From: Sinomonas cellulolyticus
GTDB taxonomy: Bacteria; Actinomycetota; Actinomycetes; Actinomycetales; Micrococcaceae
NCBI RefSeq assembly: GCF_014656475.1
Contig: NZ_BNCM01000007.1
Coordinates: 169,382 to 233,381 of the forward strand
Direction of reading: 5' to 3'
DNA: 64,000 nt
A program made the position numbers and the translations under genes. Of this stretch, positions 15,892-25,046 are shown one piece after another (position 1 is the first letter of the stretch; every line of letters begins with the position of its first letter). The notes under the pieces are model-generated. The model worked only from the letters and a program-made list of their open reading frames with translations. It searched no databases and was not told the origin of the DNA.

Positions 15892-16767
15892 ATGGCCGTA
15901 TGGTGGGTGACCGCCGTCGTGATCGTTGTGGCCGCGCTGGCGCTCTGCGCGGTCTCGCTCAAGGTGCTGCGCGAGTACGAGCGGGGGGTGCTGTTCCGCC
16001 TGGGCCGGCTGCGCCCCGTCGTCGGGCCCGGCGTGCTGTGGGTGTGGCCGGGGGCGGACCGCCTCGTGCGGGTGGACCTGCGGGTCGTCACGCTCACGAT
16101 CCCGCCCCAGGAGGTCATCACGCGGGACAACGTGCCGGCGCGCGTGAACGCCGTCGTGCTCTTCAAGGTGACCGATCCGGAACTGTCCGTCATGGCGGTC
16201 GAGAACCACGCGGTCGCGACCTCGCAGATTGCCCAGACCACGCTGCGCTCGGTTGTGGGCCGCGTCGAGCTCGACACGCTGCTGGCCCACCGGGCGGACC
16301 TCAACGACGACCTTGCGAAGAACATCGACCGGCAGACCGGACCGTGGGGCGTCCACGTGAAGGTCGTGGAGATCAAGGACGTCGAGATCCCCGAGGCCAT
16401 GCAGCGTGCGATGGCGCGCGAGGCGGAGGCCGAGCGCGAACGGCGTGCCAAGGTCATCAACGCCCACGGCGAGCTCCAGGCCTCGGACGAGCTGTTCCAG
16501 GCCGCCGAGAAGCTCAGCGGCAATCCCGCGTCCCTGCAGCTGCGGTACCTGCAGACCCTCCTCGAACTCGGGGCCGACCAGAACTCCACCGTGGTGTTCC
16601 CGCTGCCCATGGACATCATCAGCCCGTTCCTGCAGAAGGCCTCCGGGTTCCTCGACTCCTTCGCGGACCGCACCGCGCAGGGCACGAACCACGGGGGCAC
16701 GAATCACGGCGGCACGAACCACGGGGGCACGAACCACGTCGGCCCCACGATGAAAGGCACACGATGA
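15892..16767 (+). CDS. Slipin/SPFH-domain (stomatin-like) membrane protein
   Basis: A 291-residue protein with one N-terminal transmembrane helix (residues 5-25) and an SPFH/band-7 domain (EYERGVLFRLGRLRPVVGPG, then NAVVLFKVTDPELSV), followed by a charged helical region (AMAREAEAERERRAKVI) expected to oligomerise. Slipins organise membrane microdomains and often assist proteases or respiratory complexes. It lies 4 bases after the four-cysteine protein in the norB operon, so it may scaffold NorB. The tail has four GTNHG-type repeats encoded by a 15-bp tandem repeat. It ends in an ATGA overlap with the next gene. Confidence 0.88.
   Translation: MAVWWVTAVVIVVAALALCAVSLKVLREYERGVLFRLGRLRPVVGPGVLWVWPGADRLVRVDLRVVTLTIPPQEVITRDNVPARVNAVVLFKVTDPELSVMAVENHAVATSQIAQTTLRSVVGRVELDTLLAHRADLNDDLAKNIDRQTGPWGVHVKVVEIKDVEIPEAMQRAMAREAEAERERRAKVINAHGELQASDELFQAAEKLSGNPASLQLRYLQTLLELGADQNSTVVFPLPMDIISPFLQKASGFLDSFADRTAQGTNHGGTNHGGTNHGGTNHVGPTMKGTR
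16681..16740 (+). repeat. 15-bp coding tandem repeat in the slipin tail
   Basis: Four nearly identical 15-bp units (GGCACGAACCACGGG with wobble changes) encode GTNHG repeats just before the slipin C-terminus. Copy number may vary by slippage. Confidence 0.85.
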
Positions 16768-17054
16768 GCGCACCCCAGCAGGCAGAGCGCCCCGCCGTGC
16801 AGTCGCGGCCGGGCTTCAAGCGGATGATCGGCGGCGCCGTCGTCATGCTGCTCGCCCCACTGTTCGGCTTCCTCGGCGGGACCATGGCGGGGTACGGTGC
16901 TGCGGTGAGCGGCTACCAGCCCATGTACCTGTGGCTGTTCGGCGGGATGCTTGTGGGCTGCGCGGGAGCGCTCGTGGCCATGACCGGCGCGCTGGCCTTC
17001 TTCGCCGACCTGCGGGCACGTCCCGAGCCGCCGCGGGCGCCACGGGCCGAGTGA
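16764..17054 (+). CDS. Small two-helix membrane protein of the norB operon
   Basis: A 96-residue protein with two predicted membrane helices (about 24-48 and 55-83), a short basic N-terminus and a Pro-rich C-terminus. Its ATG overlaps the slipin stop (ATGA), making it the fourth gene of the norB unit. I do not recognise a family. Tight coupling suggests a small subunit or assembly factor for NorB or the slipin. Confidence 0.65.
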   Translation: MSAPQQAERPAVQSRPGFKRMIGGAVVMLLAPLFGFLGGTMAGYGAAVSGYQPMYLWLFGGMLVGCAGALVAMTGALAFFADLRARPEPPRAPRAE

Positions 17055-17074
17055 GGGCAACGATCGTGGCGGTA

Positions 17075-17088
17075 GAGGCCAAGGTCCC
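17075..17088. promoter_or_regulatory. Weak DosR-like palindrome
   Basis: GAGGCCAAGGTCCC (complement GGGACCTTGGCCTC) matches about 10 of 14 positions of the hypoxia/NO regulator site GGGACTTTAGTCCC known from mycobacteria. It lies 21 bases after the last norB-operon gene and 182 bases before the next small ORF. The 215-bp gap holds nothing else I can name. Confidence 0.2.
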
Positions 17089-17269
17089 TACCTGCGCGGC
17101 CCTCGTTGGGGGAGTCTGAAGAGACGCGCCCCCGACGAGACGAGGGGCCACTCCGCATCGCACGTGGCGCCCCGACGGCCCACTGATCGCATCCGTATCC
17201 GTATCCCTCGACCACATTCGGCGACGACGGCGTCCCCGACGCGGGCGGCTTCCACGAAGGGGCATCCCT

Positions 17270-17500
17270 ATGCACAACAGGTCCACCGACATCGTCTCTT
17301 CACCGGCCCACGGCACGGGCTCCGCGCCACGCCGGCTGGCCCCGCATGCGGCGGACCGCTCCCGTCCGGCGCCGCAGACGAGGGATCCGCACCCCGACGA
17401 CAGGGCCCTCGTGGCAAGCCTCGTGTGCGCCGGGCTCAGCGAAGACGATGCCAGGGCCCACCTTGCACGGCTTGCGGCAGGGGATGTCTGGGGCGGGTGA
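17270..17500 (+). CDS. Small hypothetical protein
   Basis: A 76-residue Arg/Ala/Pro-rich protein with a helical C-terminus (DDRALVASLVCAGLSEDDAR then AHLARLAAGDVWGG). GAAGGGG precedes the ATG by about 9 bases, an acceptable ribosome-binding site. No recognised domain. The C-terminal helix pair looks folded and has normal codon use, while the first 40 residues look disordered. It is convergent with the IclR-type gene, 15 bases away. Existence as a protein is plausible but unproven. Confidence 0.45.
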   Translation: MHNRSTDIVSSPAHGTGSAPRRLAPHAADRSRPAPQTRDPHPDDRALVASLVCAGLSEDDARAHLARLAAGDVWGG

Positions 17501-17515
17501 ATCCCTGCCTGGGCC

Positions 17516-18292
17516 TCAAGGCCGCGGCGCCGCGATGGCAGTCGAGAGCCGGTGAGCCTCGGCCATGAGCAGCTCCCCGAGCTCCTCGCGCCGGCCTGGC
17601 CGGAAGCGCGGCTCGATCCCCGTCAGGGACAGCGCCCAGGCCGGGCGGCCGGCCGGGTCGAACACCGCGGCCCCCAGGCCGTACGATCCCTCGACGACCA
17701 GCCCCGGGTTGACGGAGTAGCCGAGCTCCCGCGTCTCGGCCAGCTTCTCCCTGAGGGGAGCGGCCGCATGGGGCACGCCGAATTCGGCGAGGCGCGCACC
17801 GTCGTCGTCAATGATCGGTTCCGCCTCTTCCGGGGGCAGGAAGGCCAGGATGGCGATCCCCGCGGAGGCCACGCCGAGGGGGAACCGCTTGCCCTCGTAG
17901 AGCACGAACGAGCGGACCGGGAAGCTGCCCTCCTCCCGGGCGAGGCACACGGTCTCGTCGCCGCGGCGGATCGAGAGGAACGCGGACTCGCCCGTAGCCT
18001 CCGCGAGGCGGCGCAGCGCCGGGCGCGCGAGGTGCTCCACCGCGAAGCGGCCCGCCGCGACCGTGCCCATGACGTACAGCTCAGGGCCGAGATGCCACCG
18101 GCCGGTCGCCTCATCGAGGTCGAGGAGGCCGTCCGCCGCGAGGGCCCTGAGGAGGCGGTGGACCGTGGGGCGCGTGAGCCCCGAGGCGCGCACGATGCCC
18201 GCTAAGGAGAGGCCCGCGCCGCCCGCCTTGGCGATGATGCGCAGCAGGAGCGCGACGCGGCCCACCACTTGGGTGCCTTGGACCTCTCCCAC
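17516..18292 (-). CDS. IclR-family transcriptional regulator
   Basis: A 258-residue regulator with an N-terminal winged helix (GLSLAGIVRASGLTRPTVHR) and a C-terminal IclR effector domain (YGLGAAVFDPAGRPAWALSL). The GTG at 18292 is chosen because GGAGG lies 4 bases upstream; the open frame further upstream crosses an operator-like site. It is transcribed divergently from the CoA-transferase/thiolase operon, the usual arrangement for IclR regulators of aromatic or ketoacid catabolism (PcaR-like). Three TCCACAACGTGGA-type boxes in the shared intergenic region are its likely targets. The inducer is unknown; a CoA-pathway keto acid is a reasonable guess. Confidence 0.88.
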   Translation of the reverse strand: MGEVQGTQVVGRVALLLRIIAKAGGAGLSLAGIVRASGLTRPTVHRLLRALAADGLLDLDEATGRWHLGPELYVMGTVAAGRFAVEHLARPALRRLAEATGESAFLSIRRGDETVCLAREEGSFPVRSFVLYEGKRFPLGVASAGIAILAFLPPEEAEPIIDDDGARLAEFGVPHAAAPLREKLAETRELGYSVNPGLVVEGSYGLGAAVFDPAGRPAWALSLTGIEPRFRPGRREELGELLMAEAHRLSTAIAAPRP

Positions 18293-18314
18293 AGCGCCTC
18301 CGTCGAGAATTCCG

Positions 18315-18422
18315 CCACAATGTGGACAGTCTAGGCCGAGATCTCCACGACGTGAACACCGACCCTTGTCGGGGCGCTTCAAGGCAGCCTACGCTCGCTG
18401 ATCAGCAGGTCCACAACGTGGA
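18315..18422. promoter_or_regulatory. Three IclR-type operator boxes
   Basis: Box 1 CCACAATGTGG (18315-18325) is a perfect 11-bp dyad. Box 2 TCCACGACGTGAA (18344-18356) has one weaker half. Box 3 TCCACAACGTGGA (18410-18422) is near-perfect. All fit the TCCACNNNGTGGA-like form bound by actinobacterial IclR regulators. They lie between the divergent IclR gene and the CoA-transferase operon; box 1 is 23 bases from the IclR start and box 3 is 43 bases from the transferase start. Confidence 0.65.
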
Positions 18423-18464
18423 TGCCCTGAACCGCGGATGCGGATCCCAGCTCGAGGAGGAGCA

Positions 18465-19181
18465 ATGCCCAAGATGTACAACGACGCCGCGGAGGCGCTC
18501 GCAGGGACGCTCGAGGACGGCATGACCCTCGCCGTCGGCGGGTTCGGACTCAGCGGCATCCCGGCGGATCTCATCGACGCCGTGCGCGACTCCGGCGTCA
18601 CGGGCCTCACGGTCGTCTCGAACAACATGGGCGTGGACGGCAAGGGCCTCGGCGTGCTCATCGAGGCCGGACAGGTCGCCAAGGTCATCGCGAGCTATGT
18701 GGGGGAGAACCGGCTCTTCGCGGAGCAGTACCTCGCCGGGAGGCTCGAGGTCGAGTTCGCCCCCCAGGGCACCCTTGCCGAGCGGCTCCGGGCCGGCGGC
18801 GCGGGGATCCCGGCGTTCTACACGAAGACAGGCGTGGGCACGCTCGTGGCCGAGGGGAAGCCGCACGAGACGTTCGACGGCGCCCTCTACGTCCAGGAGC
18901 GGGGGATCGTCGCGGACCTCGCGCTCGTGCACGCCCACACCGCGGACACCGCCGGCAACCTCGTCTACCGGTACACCGCGCGGAACTTCAACCCGATCGT
19001 CGCGACCGCCGGCCGGGTCACGGTCGCGGAGGCCGAGCACATCGTCCCCGCGGGCGAGCTCGACCCCAACCACATCGTCACCCCGGGCGTGTTCGTCCAG
19101 CGGCTCGTGCAGGCCACCGACCGGGTCAAGCACATCGAGCAGGTCACCACGCGGCCCCGACCGGCCGCCGTCGCGAGCTGA
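18465..19181 (+). CDS. 3-oxoacid CoA-transferase subunit A
   Basis: A 238-residue subunit of a two-subunit CoA-transferase (succinyl-CoA:3-oxoacid or 3-oxoadipate type). The glycine-rich region AVGGFGLSGIPADLIDAV (residues 21-38) and TKTGVGTLVAEGKPHE are family signatures. With subunit B it moves CoA from succinyl-CoA to acetoacetate or 3-oxoadipate. GAGGAGGAGCA directly precedes ATG 18465, so this start is secure over the ATG at 18438. First gene of a three-gene operon facing the IclR regulator. Sequence alone does not separate ScoA from PcaI. Confidence 0.9.
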   Translation: MPKMYNDAAEALAGTLEDGMTLAVGGFGLSGIPADLIDAVRDSGVTGLTVVSNNMGVDGKGLGVLIEAGQVAKVIASYVGENRLFAEQYLAGRLEVEFAPQGTLAERLRAGGAGIPAFYTKTGVGTLVAEGKPHETFDGALYVQERGIVADLALVHAHTADTAGNLVYRYTARNFNPIVATAGRVTVAEAEHIVPAGELDPNHIVTPGVFVQRLVQATDRVKHIEQVTTRPRPAAVAS

Positions 19182-19305
19182 CCCCCGGAACCTGACCCCA
19201 ATCCGTCTGGGGGTCACCTCCTGAGGGTCACCTCAAGTGACTTCCAGAAGCTGACTCCCAGAAGCTGACTCCCCCAGAACCTGACCCTTAGAAGGAGGGC
19301 CTCCC
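19182..19305. repeat. Imperfect direct and inverted repeats between the CoA-transferase genes
   Basis: The 124-bp gap contains CAGAAGCTGACTCC at 19245-19258 and again at 19259-19272, a third variant at 19275-19288 (CAGAACCTGACCCT) and a further GGAACCTGACCCC near 19187. A 7-bp hairpin (TGACCCC 19193-19199 with 19210-19216) is also present. Subunit genes of this enzyme are usually contiguous, so this repeat-filled spacer is a local expansion. AGAAGGAGGG near its end is the ribosome-binding site of subunit B. Confidence 0.6.
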
Positions 19306-20004
19306 ATGGCCTGGACCCGTGATGAGATGGCGGCCATCGCCGCCACCGAGCTTTCCGACGGCGACTACGTGAACCTCGGGATCGGCATCCCGACGCTCGT
19401 GGCCAACAACCTCCCCGACGGCGTGACCGTGCACCTGCAGAGCGAGAACGGCCTGCTCGGCATGGGCCCGTTCCCCTATGAGGGCAGCGAGGACCCGGAC
19501 CTCATCAACGCCGGCAAGCAGACCGTCACGGTCCTGCCCGGCGGCTCGATCTTCGACTCCGCGACGAGCTTCGGCATGATCCGCGGCGGCCACGTCAAGG
19601 TCGCGATCCTCGGGGCCATGCAGGTCTCGGGTGCCGGGGACCTCGCCAACTGGCAGATCCCCGGCAAGATGGTCAAGGGCATGGGCGGGGCCATGGACCT
19701 CGTGGCGGGGACGCCGCGCGTCGTCGTGCTCACCGAGCATGTCGCCAAGGACGGCACCCCGAAGATCGTCGACGAGTGCACGCTGCCGCTCACCGGGGTC
19801 GGCGTCGTGGACCGGATCATCACGGACCTCGCGGTCTTCGACGTGGTTCCCGATCCGGCGCACGACGGCGGGCGGCGGCTCACGCTCGTGAGGCTCGCAC
19901 CCGGCGTCGGGCTCGACGAGGTGCGCGGGAAGACCGGCGCCGCGTTCGACGTTGCACCCGATGCGGCGCGTGGTGATGAGGCACTCGCGGAGGTGGTGCG
20001 CTGA
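19306..20004 (+). CDS. 3-oxoacid CoA-transferase subunit B
   Basis: A 232-residue partner subunit. The catalytic glutamate is in [15 protein letters not shown] near residue 47, preceded by [20 protein letters not shown] (residues 21-40). The strong AAGGAGG precedes ATG by about 8 bases. The stop overlaps the thiolase start by one base (TGATG). Together with subunit A it activates a 3-oxoacid for thiolysis by the next gene product, yielding acetyl-CoA units. Confidence 0.9.
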   Translation: MAWTRDEMAAIAATELSDGDYVNLGIGIPTLVANNLPDGVTVHLQSENGLLGMGPFPYEGSEDPDLINAGKQTVTVLPGGSIFDSATSFGMIRGGHVKVAILGAMQVSGAGDLANWQIPGKMVKGMGGAMDLVAGTPRVVVLTEHVAKDGTPKIVDECTLPLTGVGVVDRIITDLAVFDVVPDPAHDGGRRLTLVRLAPGVGLDEVRGKTGAAFDVAPDAARGDEALAEVVR

Positions 20005-21191
20005 TGTCGCTCAAGGACCAGTTCGGAACCGATGTCCTGTTGACCGGTTGGGGCCACACCAAGTTCGGCAAGCTCGAGGGGGAGACGCTCGAGTCGCTCG
20101 TCGTGGCCGCGGCGGGCGACGCGATCCGGAGCTCGGGCCTCGAGCCGGGCCAGATCGACGAGATCTATGTGGGCAACTACAACGCCGGCATGGTCCCGCT
20201 CGCGTTCACCTCCTCGCTTGCGCTGCAGGTCTCGGACGACCTTGCCAACGTCCCCGCGACGCGCGTCGAGAACGCGTGCGCGTCCGGCTCCGGCGCGTTC
20301 CAGCAGGGTGTCAAGGCGCTCCTGGCCGGGACCGCGCGCAATGTCCTCGTGATCGGCGCCGAGAAGATGACCGCCGCGGGCGCGGACGTGGTCGGCGCGG
20401 CACTGCTCTCTGCGGGCTACGAGTCCGCCGGGCACCCCTCGAGCACCGGCTTCACAGGGCTGTTCGCTGAGGTGGCCCGGGCCTATGAGGACCGGTACGG
20501 GCCCGTCTCGGACGTCCTCGGCTCGATCGCGGCGAAGAACCACCACAACGGCATGGCCAATCCCTACGCGCACATGCACCGCGACTTCGGCGCCGAGTTC
20601 TGCCGCACGGTGTCCGAGAAGAACCCGATGGTCGATGCGCCCCTGCGGCGCACCGACTGCTCTCCGGTGTCCGACGGCGCCGCAGCACTCGTGCTCTCGG
20701 CCGGCCGCGCGCCGTCGGCCGCCACAGCGCCGGTCCGCCTAGCGGGGTTCGGGCACGCGAACGACTTCCTGCCCGCCGCCAAGCGGGACCCCCTCGAGTT
20801 CGCGGGGTCCCGGGCTGCCTGGGGCCGGGCGCTGGAGATGGCCGGGGTCCGGCTCGAGGACCTCGACCTGGCCGAGGTGCACGACTGCTTCACGATCGCC
20901 GAGCTGATCATGTACGAGGTGATGGGTCTGGCCGAGCGCGGCAAGGGTGCTGTGGCGGTCGAGGACGGCTCGGTGTTCCGCGGCGGGCGGCTGCCCGTCA
21001 ACCTCTCGGGCGGCCTCAAGGCCAAGGGGCATCCCGTGGGCGCGACGGGCGTGTCGCAGCATGTCGTCGCGGCGATGCAGCTCTCCGGCACCGCGGGTGA
21101 GATGCAGCTCGAGGGCGCTCGCAGGGCCGCCGTGCACAACATGGGCGGCCTCGCGATCGCCAACTACGTGAGCGTGCTTGAGGCCGTCTGA
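20004..21191 (+). CDS. Thiolase-family acetyl-CoA acetyltransferase
   Basis: A 395-residue thiolase. The nucleophilic Cys is in ENACASGSGAFQQG near residue 90, AEVHDCFTIAE near 293 carries the SCP2-type HDCF motif in place of NEAF, and KAKGHPVGATG near 340 carries the catalytic His. The HDCF form places it in the SCP2/type-III thiolase-like group rather than with the biosynthetic or PcaF enzymes. Coupled to CoA-transferase subunit B by TGATG, it probably cleaves the 3-oxoacyl-CoA formed by the transferase. The exact chain length is unknown. Confidence 0.85.
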   Translation: MSLKDQFGTDVLLTGWGHTKFGKLEGETLESLVVAAAGDAIRSSGLEPGQIDEIYVGNYNAGMVPLAFTSSLALQVSDDLANVPATRVENACASGSGAFQQGVKALLAGTARNVLVIGAEKMTAAGADVVGAALLSAGYESAGHPSSTGFTGLFAEVARAYEDRYGPVSDVLGSIAAKNHHNGMANPYAHMHRDFGAEFCRTVSEKNPMVDAPLRRTDCSPVSDGAAALVLSAGRAPSAATAPVRLAGFGHANDFLPAAKRDPLEFAGSRAAWGRALEMAGVRLEDLDLAEVHDCFTIAELIMYEVMGLAERGKGAVAVEDGSVFRGGRLPVNLSGGLKAKGHPVGATGVSQHVVAAMQLSGTAGEMQLEGARRAAVHNMGGLAIANYVSVLEAV

Positions 21192-21231
21192 GCGGCGGTC
21201 GTGCGGGGCTGAGCGGGCGCACGCCGGGTGA

Positions 21232-21302
21232 GCGGAGTCGAGGCCAGGTTTCGACTCCGCTTCGCTCCGCTCAACCACCGGGACTTCGCTTCGCTCCGCT
21301 CA
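21232..21302. repeat. Hairpin with repeated CTTCGCTCCGCTCA motif
   Basis: Between the convergent thiolase and dehydrogenase genes a 10-bp perfect stem (21232-21241 with 21251-21260, 9-base loop) is followed by two direct copies of CTTCGCTCCGCTCA (21260-21273 and 21289-21302). The hairpin can act as a terminator; the motif looks like a REP-type intergenic repeat. Confidence 0.6.
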
Positions 21303-22355
21303 GCCGGCCGTGATGATCACCTTGAGGGCCTTGGTTGCGGCGGCGTTGGAGAACGTCTCGTAGGCCTCGTCGATCTGCGCGAACGTGAACCGGTGCGTCA
21401 CGAACTTGGCCGGATCGATCTCGCCCGCTTGGATCTTGCCCAGCAGGTCCGGCGCCGTCGTCGCGTTCACGAGCCCCGTGGTGATCGTGATGTTGTTGAT
21501 CCAGTCGCGATCGATCGGGAACTCCACGGCCTTGCCATGCACACCCACGTTTGCGACGCGGCCGCCTGGGCGGATCGAGTCGAGCGCAGTGGTGAACGTG
21601 GCGGGAACGCCCACGGCCTCGATCGCCACATCGACGCCAAGGCCGTCGCGGCTGAACTTCTTGAGCTCGGCGGCGACATCCACGCCGTCGGCAACGGTGA
21701 CGGTGTCCGTCGCGCCGAACGTCTTCGCCTGCTCGAGGCGGTACTCGTTGCCATCCACGGCAATGACCTTCGACGCGCCGGCGGGGCCTGCCGTCATGAT
21801 CGCGGCGAGGCCTACGGGGCCGGCGCCCACAACGGCGACGACGTCGCCCTCCTTCACGGCGCCGTAGAGAACGCCGATCTCGTAGCCCGTCGGCAGGATG
21901 TCGCTCAGCATCGCGCCCTGCTCCGCCGTGACGCCCTCAGGGAGCGGGATGAGGCCGTTGTCCGCGAACGGCACACGTACGTACTCGGCCTGCGTGCCGT
22001 CGATGAGGTGGCCGAAGATCCACCCGATCCCGCCGACCGTCTGGCAGTGCGAGGTGAGGCCGGCCTTGCAGTAGTCGCACTCCATGCACTTGGTGATGCA
22101 GGAGACGATGACACGGTCGCCGACCTTGACCTTCGTGCAGTCGGGGCCGACCTCGGTCACGACGCCGACGCCCTCGTGGCCGAGGATCCGCCCGTCGGTG
22201 ACAGCCGGGACGTCGCCCTTGAGGATGTGCAGGTCAGTGCCGCAGATCGTGGTCGTCTCGATCTTGACGATCGCGTCGGTGGGATCCTCGATCACCGGGT
22301 CAGGGACGTCTTCCCAGGACTTTTTGCCGGGGCCGTGGTAAACGAGTGCCTTCAT
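21300..22355 (-). CDS. Zinc-dependent alcohol dehydrogenase (MDR family)
   Basis: A 351-residue medium-chain dehydrogenase. Catalytic zinc ligands are in ICGTDLH (Cys38) and GHEGVGVV; the structural zinc cluster reads CMECDYCKAGLTSHC (Cys at 90, 93, 96, 104). The cofactor fold is AVVGAGPVGLAAIM near 175 followed by an acidic DGNE turn, favouring NAD over NADP. It resembles isopropanol or secondary alcohol dehydrogenases, though the substrate is open. TAGCGT ends 7 bases before the ATG, suggesting a leaderless transcript. Confidence 0.88.
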   Translation of the reverse strand: MKALVYHGPGKKSWEDVPDPVIEDPTDAIVKIETTTICGTDLHILKGDVPAVTDGRILGHEGVGVVTEVGPDCTKVKVGDRVIVSCITKCMECDYCKAGLTSHCQTVGGIGWIFGHLIDGTQAEYVRVPFADNGLIPLPEGVTAEQGAMLSDILPTGYEIGVLYGAVKEGDVVAVVGAGPVGLAAIMTAGPAGASKVIAVDGNEYRLEQAKTFGATDTVTVADGVDVAAELKKFSRDGLGVDVAIEAVGVPATFTTALDSIRPGGRVANVGVHGKAVEFPIDRDWINNITITTGLVNATTAPDLLGKIQAGEIDPAKFVTHRFTFAQIDEAYETFSNAAATKALKVIITAG

Positions 22356-22438
22356 GGTCCAGACGCTACCGCCGCGAAATGCGGGCGTGGAGGGCCCAAG
22401 GACCCTGTCGTCCTGCGGGTCTGAGCTCGGCAGCCTGC

Positions 22439-23161
22439 TCAGTCGCTGAAGGCGGTCTCCGGCAGCGACGGATGGATGCGCTGGACGAGCTCGGCCGCGA
22501 CTTCGCGCAGCTTGACGTTGCGGTTGTTCGACGCGCGCTTCAGGATGTCGAAGGCCTCATCGGCCGAGCATCTGTTCTGGGCCATGATGACTCCGACGGC
22601 CACGTCGATCACCGTGCGGGCCTCCATCGCCTGGGCCCGGTGCTGGGATCGCTCCTCCTCGTCTGCGAACCGCACCCCGAGTCGGAGCACCCACGAGGCC
22701 TCGTTGCGGACCCTGCCGATGCGTGCGAGGGCATGGCGGCGCTCGTGAAGGTCTACGGGCACGGTGCCCACAAGGGACAAGGCCGCCCGCGCCGTCGGTC
22801 CGGCATCGACGGGTACCACGAGGTGGCCGACGTCGAGGCCCCACGCCATCCCCGAGGCCCACGAGGCGGGGAGCCTCACGGCGGCCGTCGCGGCCCCACG
22901 GTCGAGAGCCGAGGCGAGGTCGACGTCGTCGTCCGCGAGCCTCTCCTGGACGAGGCGCGTGAGCGCCACCGAGCTCGCCGCCGCGAGGGCGGGGTGGTTG
23001 CGGCGGCGCAGGACGAGGGCGCACTCCGCGGGGACCGCGCGTGCAAGCAGTGCATGCGTGCGCGCAGCGAGGGCAGTGAGGAGCGATCCGAGGTCGGTGT
23101 GCGCGAGCAGCAGGTGGACCGGATCGGGGGTGGCGGGGTGGTGCAGAGGCCGGGCGGCCAT
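22439..23161 (-). CDS. GAF/ANTAR-type RNA-binding antiterminator
   Basis: A 240-residue protein. The C-terminal about 55 residues are an ANTAR domain (ARTVIDVAVGVIMAQNRCSA, then AFDILKRASNNRNVKLREVA), which binds paired RNA hexaloop hairpins and prevents termination. The N-terminal part resembles a degenerate GAF sensor. ATG 23161 has AAGGAG about 9 bases upstream. Such proteins often respond to nitrogen or stress signals; divergent gdhA is an attractive but unproven target. I see no obvious dual-hexaloop ANTAR site upstream of gdhA. Confidence 0.82.
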   Translation of the reverse strand: MAARPLHHPATPDPVHLLLAHTDLGSLLTALAARTHALLARAVPAECALVLRRRNHPALAAASSVALTRLVQERLADDDVDLASALDRGAATAAVRLPASWASGMAWGLDVGHLVVPVDAGPTARAALSLVGTVPVDLHERRHALARIGRVRNEASWVLRLGVRFADEEERSQHRAQAMEARTVIDVAVGVIMAQNRCSADEAFDILKRASNNRNVKLREVAAELVQRIHPSLPETAFSD

Positions 23162-23440
23162 GGGGAGAGCTCCTTGACGGACGCGGCCGGCCCGGAGGGC
23201 ACGGCTGCGGAAGACTGCCGGTGTGCCCGTTTCTTGAGCTCGCGGTCCCATGGCTCAGCCGATGGTCCCGGGAATCATCCTTGAGGACACGCAGGGGCCG
23301 GGTCAAATCATGGGGCACGGCCGCCGCGGGCGGCGCCTCCGAGCAGTTCACGATGTGGTCCTCATTGGGGGGCTGACCGACCGTTCTGGAACAATCGCAT
23401 TGCCCGTAGGGGATTCAGGCGGGCGACGCACCATCGATGA

Positions 23441-24787
<1,347 letters not shown>

Positions 24788-24807
24788 CCCCCCGGCTCCC
24801 CGCGCCG

Positions 24808-24843
24808 CGGCCGCCCGCATGTCCAGCATGTGGGCGGCCGTTT
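24808..24843 (+). terminator. Intrinsic terminator of gdhA
   Basis: A 14-bp stem with a single G-T pair (24808-24821 with 24827-24840), 5-base loop, followed by TTT, 20 bases after the gdhA stop. Confidence 0.85.
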
Positions 24844-24870
24844 GCGTGCCGGGCTGCCGCTGGCTACTCT
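24842..24870 (+). promoter_or_regulatory. Promoter of the aromatic leader peptide and DAHP synthase
   Basis: TTGCGT (24842-24847), a 17-bp spacer and TACTCT (24865-24870) form a good sigma-70-type promoter. The expected start site, 7 bases on, is the A of the leader peptide ATG at 24877, so the transcript should be leaderless. Confidence 0.65.
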
Positions 24871-24876
24871 GAGCGC

Positions 24877-24930
24877 ATGTTCAAGCGTTGGTATGCGTAT
24901 TTTGCGTTGGCTCTGGAGGGCCAAGCGTAG
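24877..24930 (+). CDS. Aromatic amino acid leader peptide
   Basis: A 17-residue peptide, MFKRWYAYFALALEGQA, with Trp5, Tyr6, Tyr8 and Phe9 clustered: the three aromatic amino acids made by the pathway whose first enzyme is encoded 116 bases downstream. Codons 10-14 form one arm (24906-24918) of a perfect 13-bp hairpin. Ribosome stalling on scarce aromatic aminoacyl-tRNAs would change folding of the following RNA. The ATG coincides with the predicted transcription start. A comparable leader upstream of a DAHP synthase gene (aroR-aroF) is, as I recall, described in Corynebacterium glutamicum. Confidence 0.75.
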   Translation: MFKRWYAYFALALEGQA

Positions 24931-24990
24931 GACTTTCGCGTACCGACTCCAGAGCCAACAGGGCAGGGACCTCACGGTCCTTGCCCTTTG
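24906..24990 (+). promoter_or_regulatory. Attenuator upstream of DAHP synthase
   Basis: Hairpin A pairs 24906-24918 (inside the leader peptide) with 24947-24959, 13 bp without mismatch. Hairpin B pairs 24961-24971 with 24976-24986 (11 bp, one G-T) with loop TCAC and a following TTT, like a terminator. The 3' arm of B (GTCCTTG, 24977-24983) can also pair with CAAGGAC at 25035-25041, the Shine-Dalgarno region of the synthase. Arm 24949-24956 can instead pair with 25005-25012. Control of termination and of translation are both possible; the exact switch is inferred. Confidence 0.65.
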
Positions 24991-25046
24991 CCATATCAAC
25001 GGCAGGCTCTGGCCCACGCGGGGGCCTGTCAGGACAAGGACAGACC

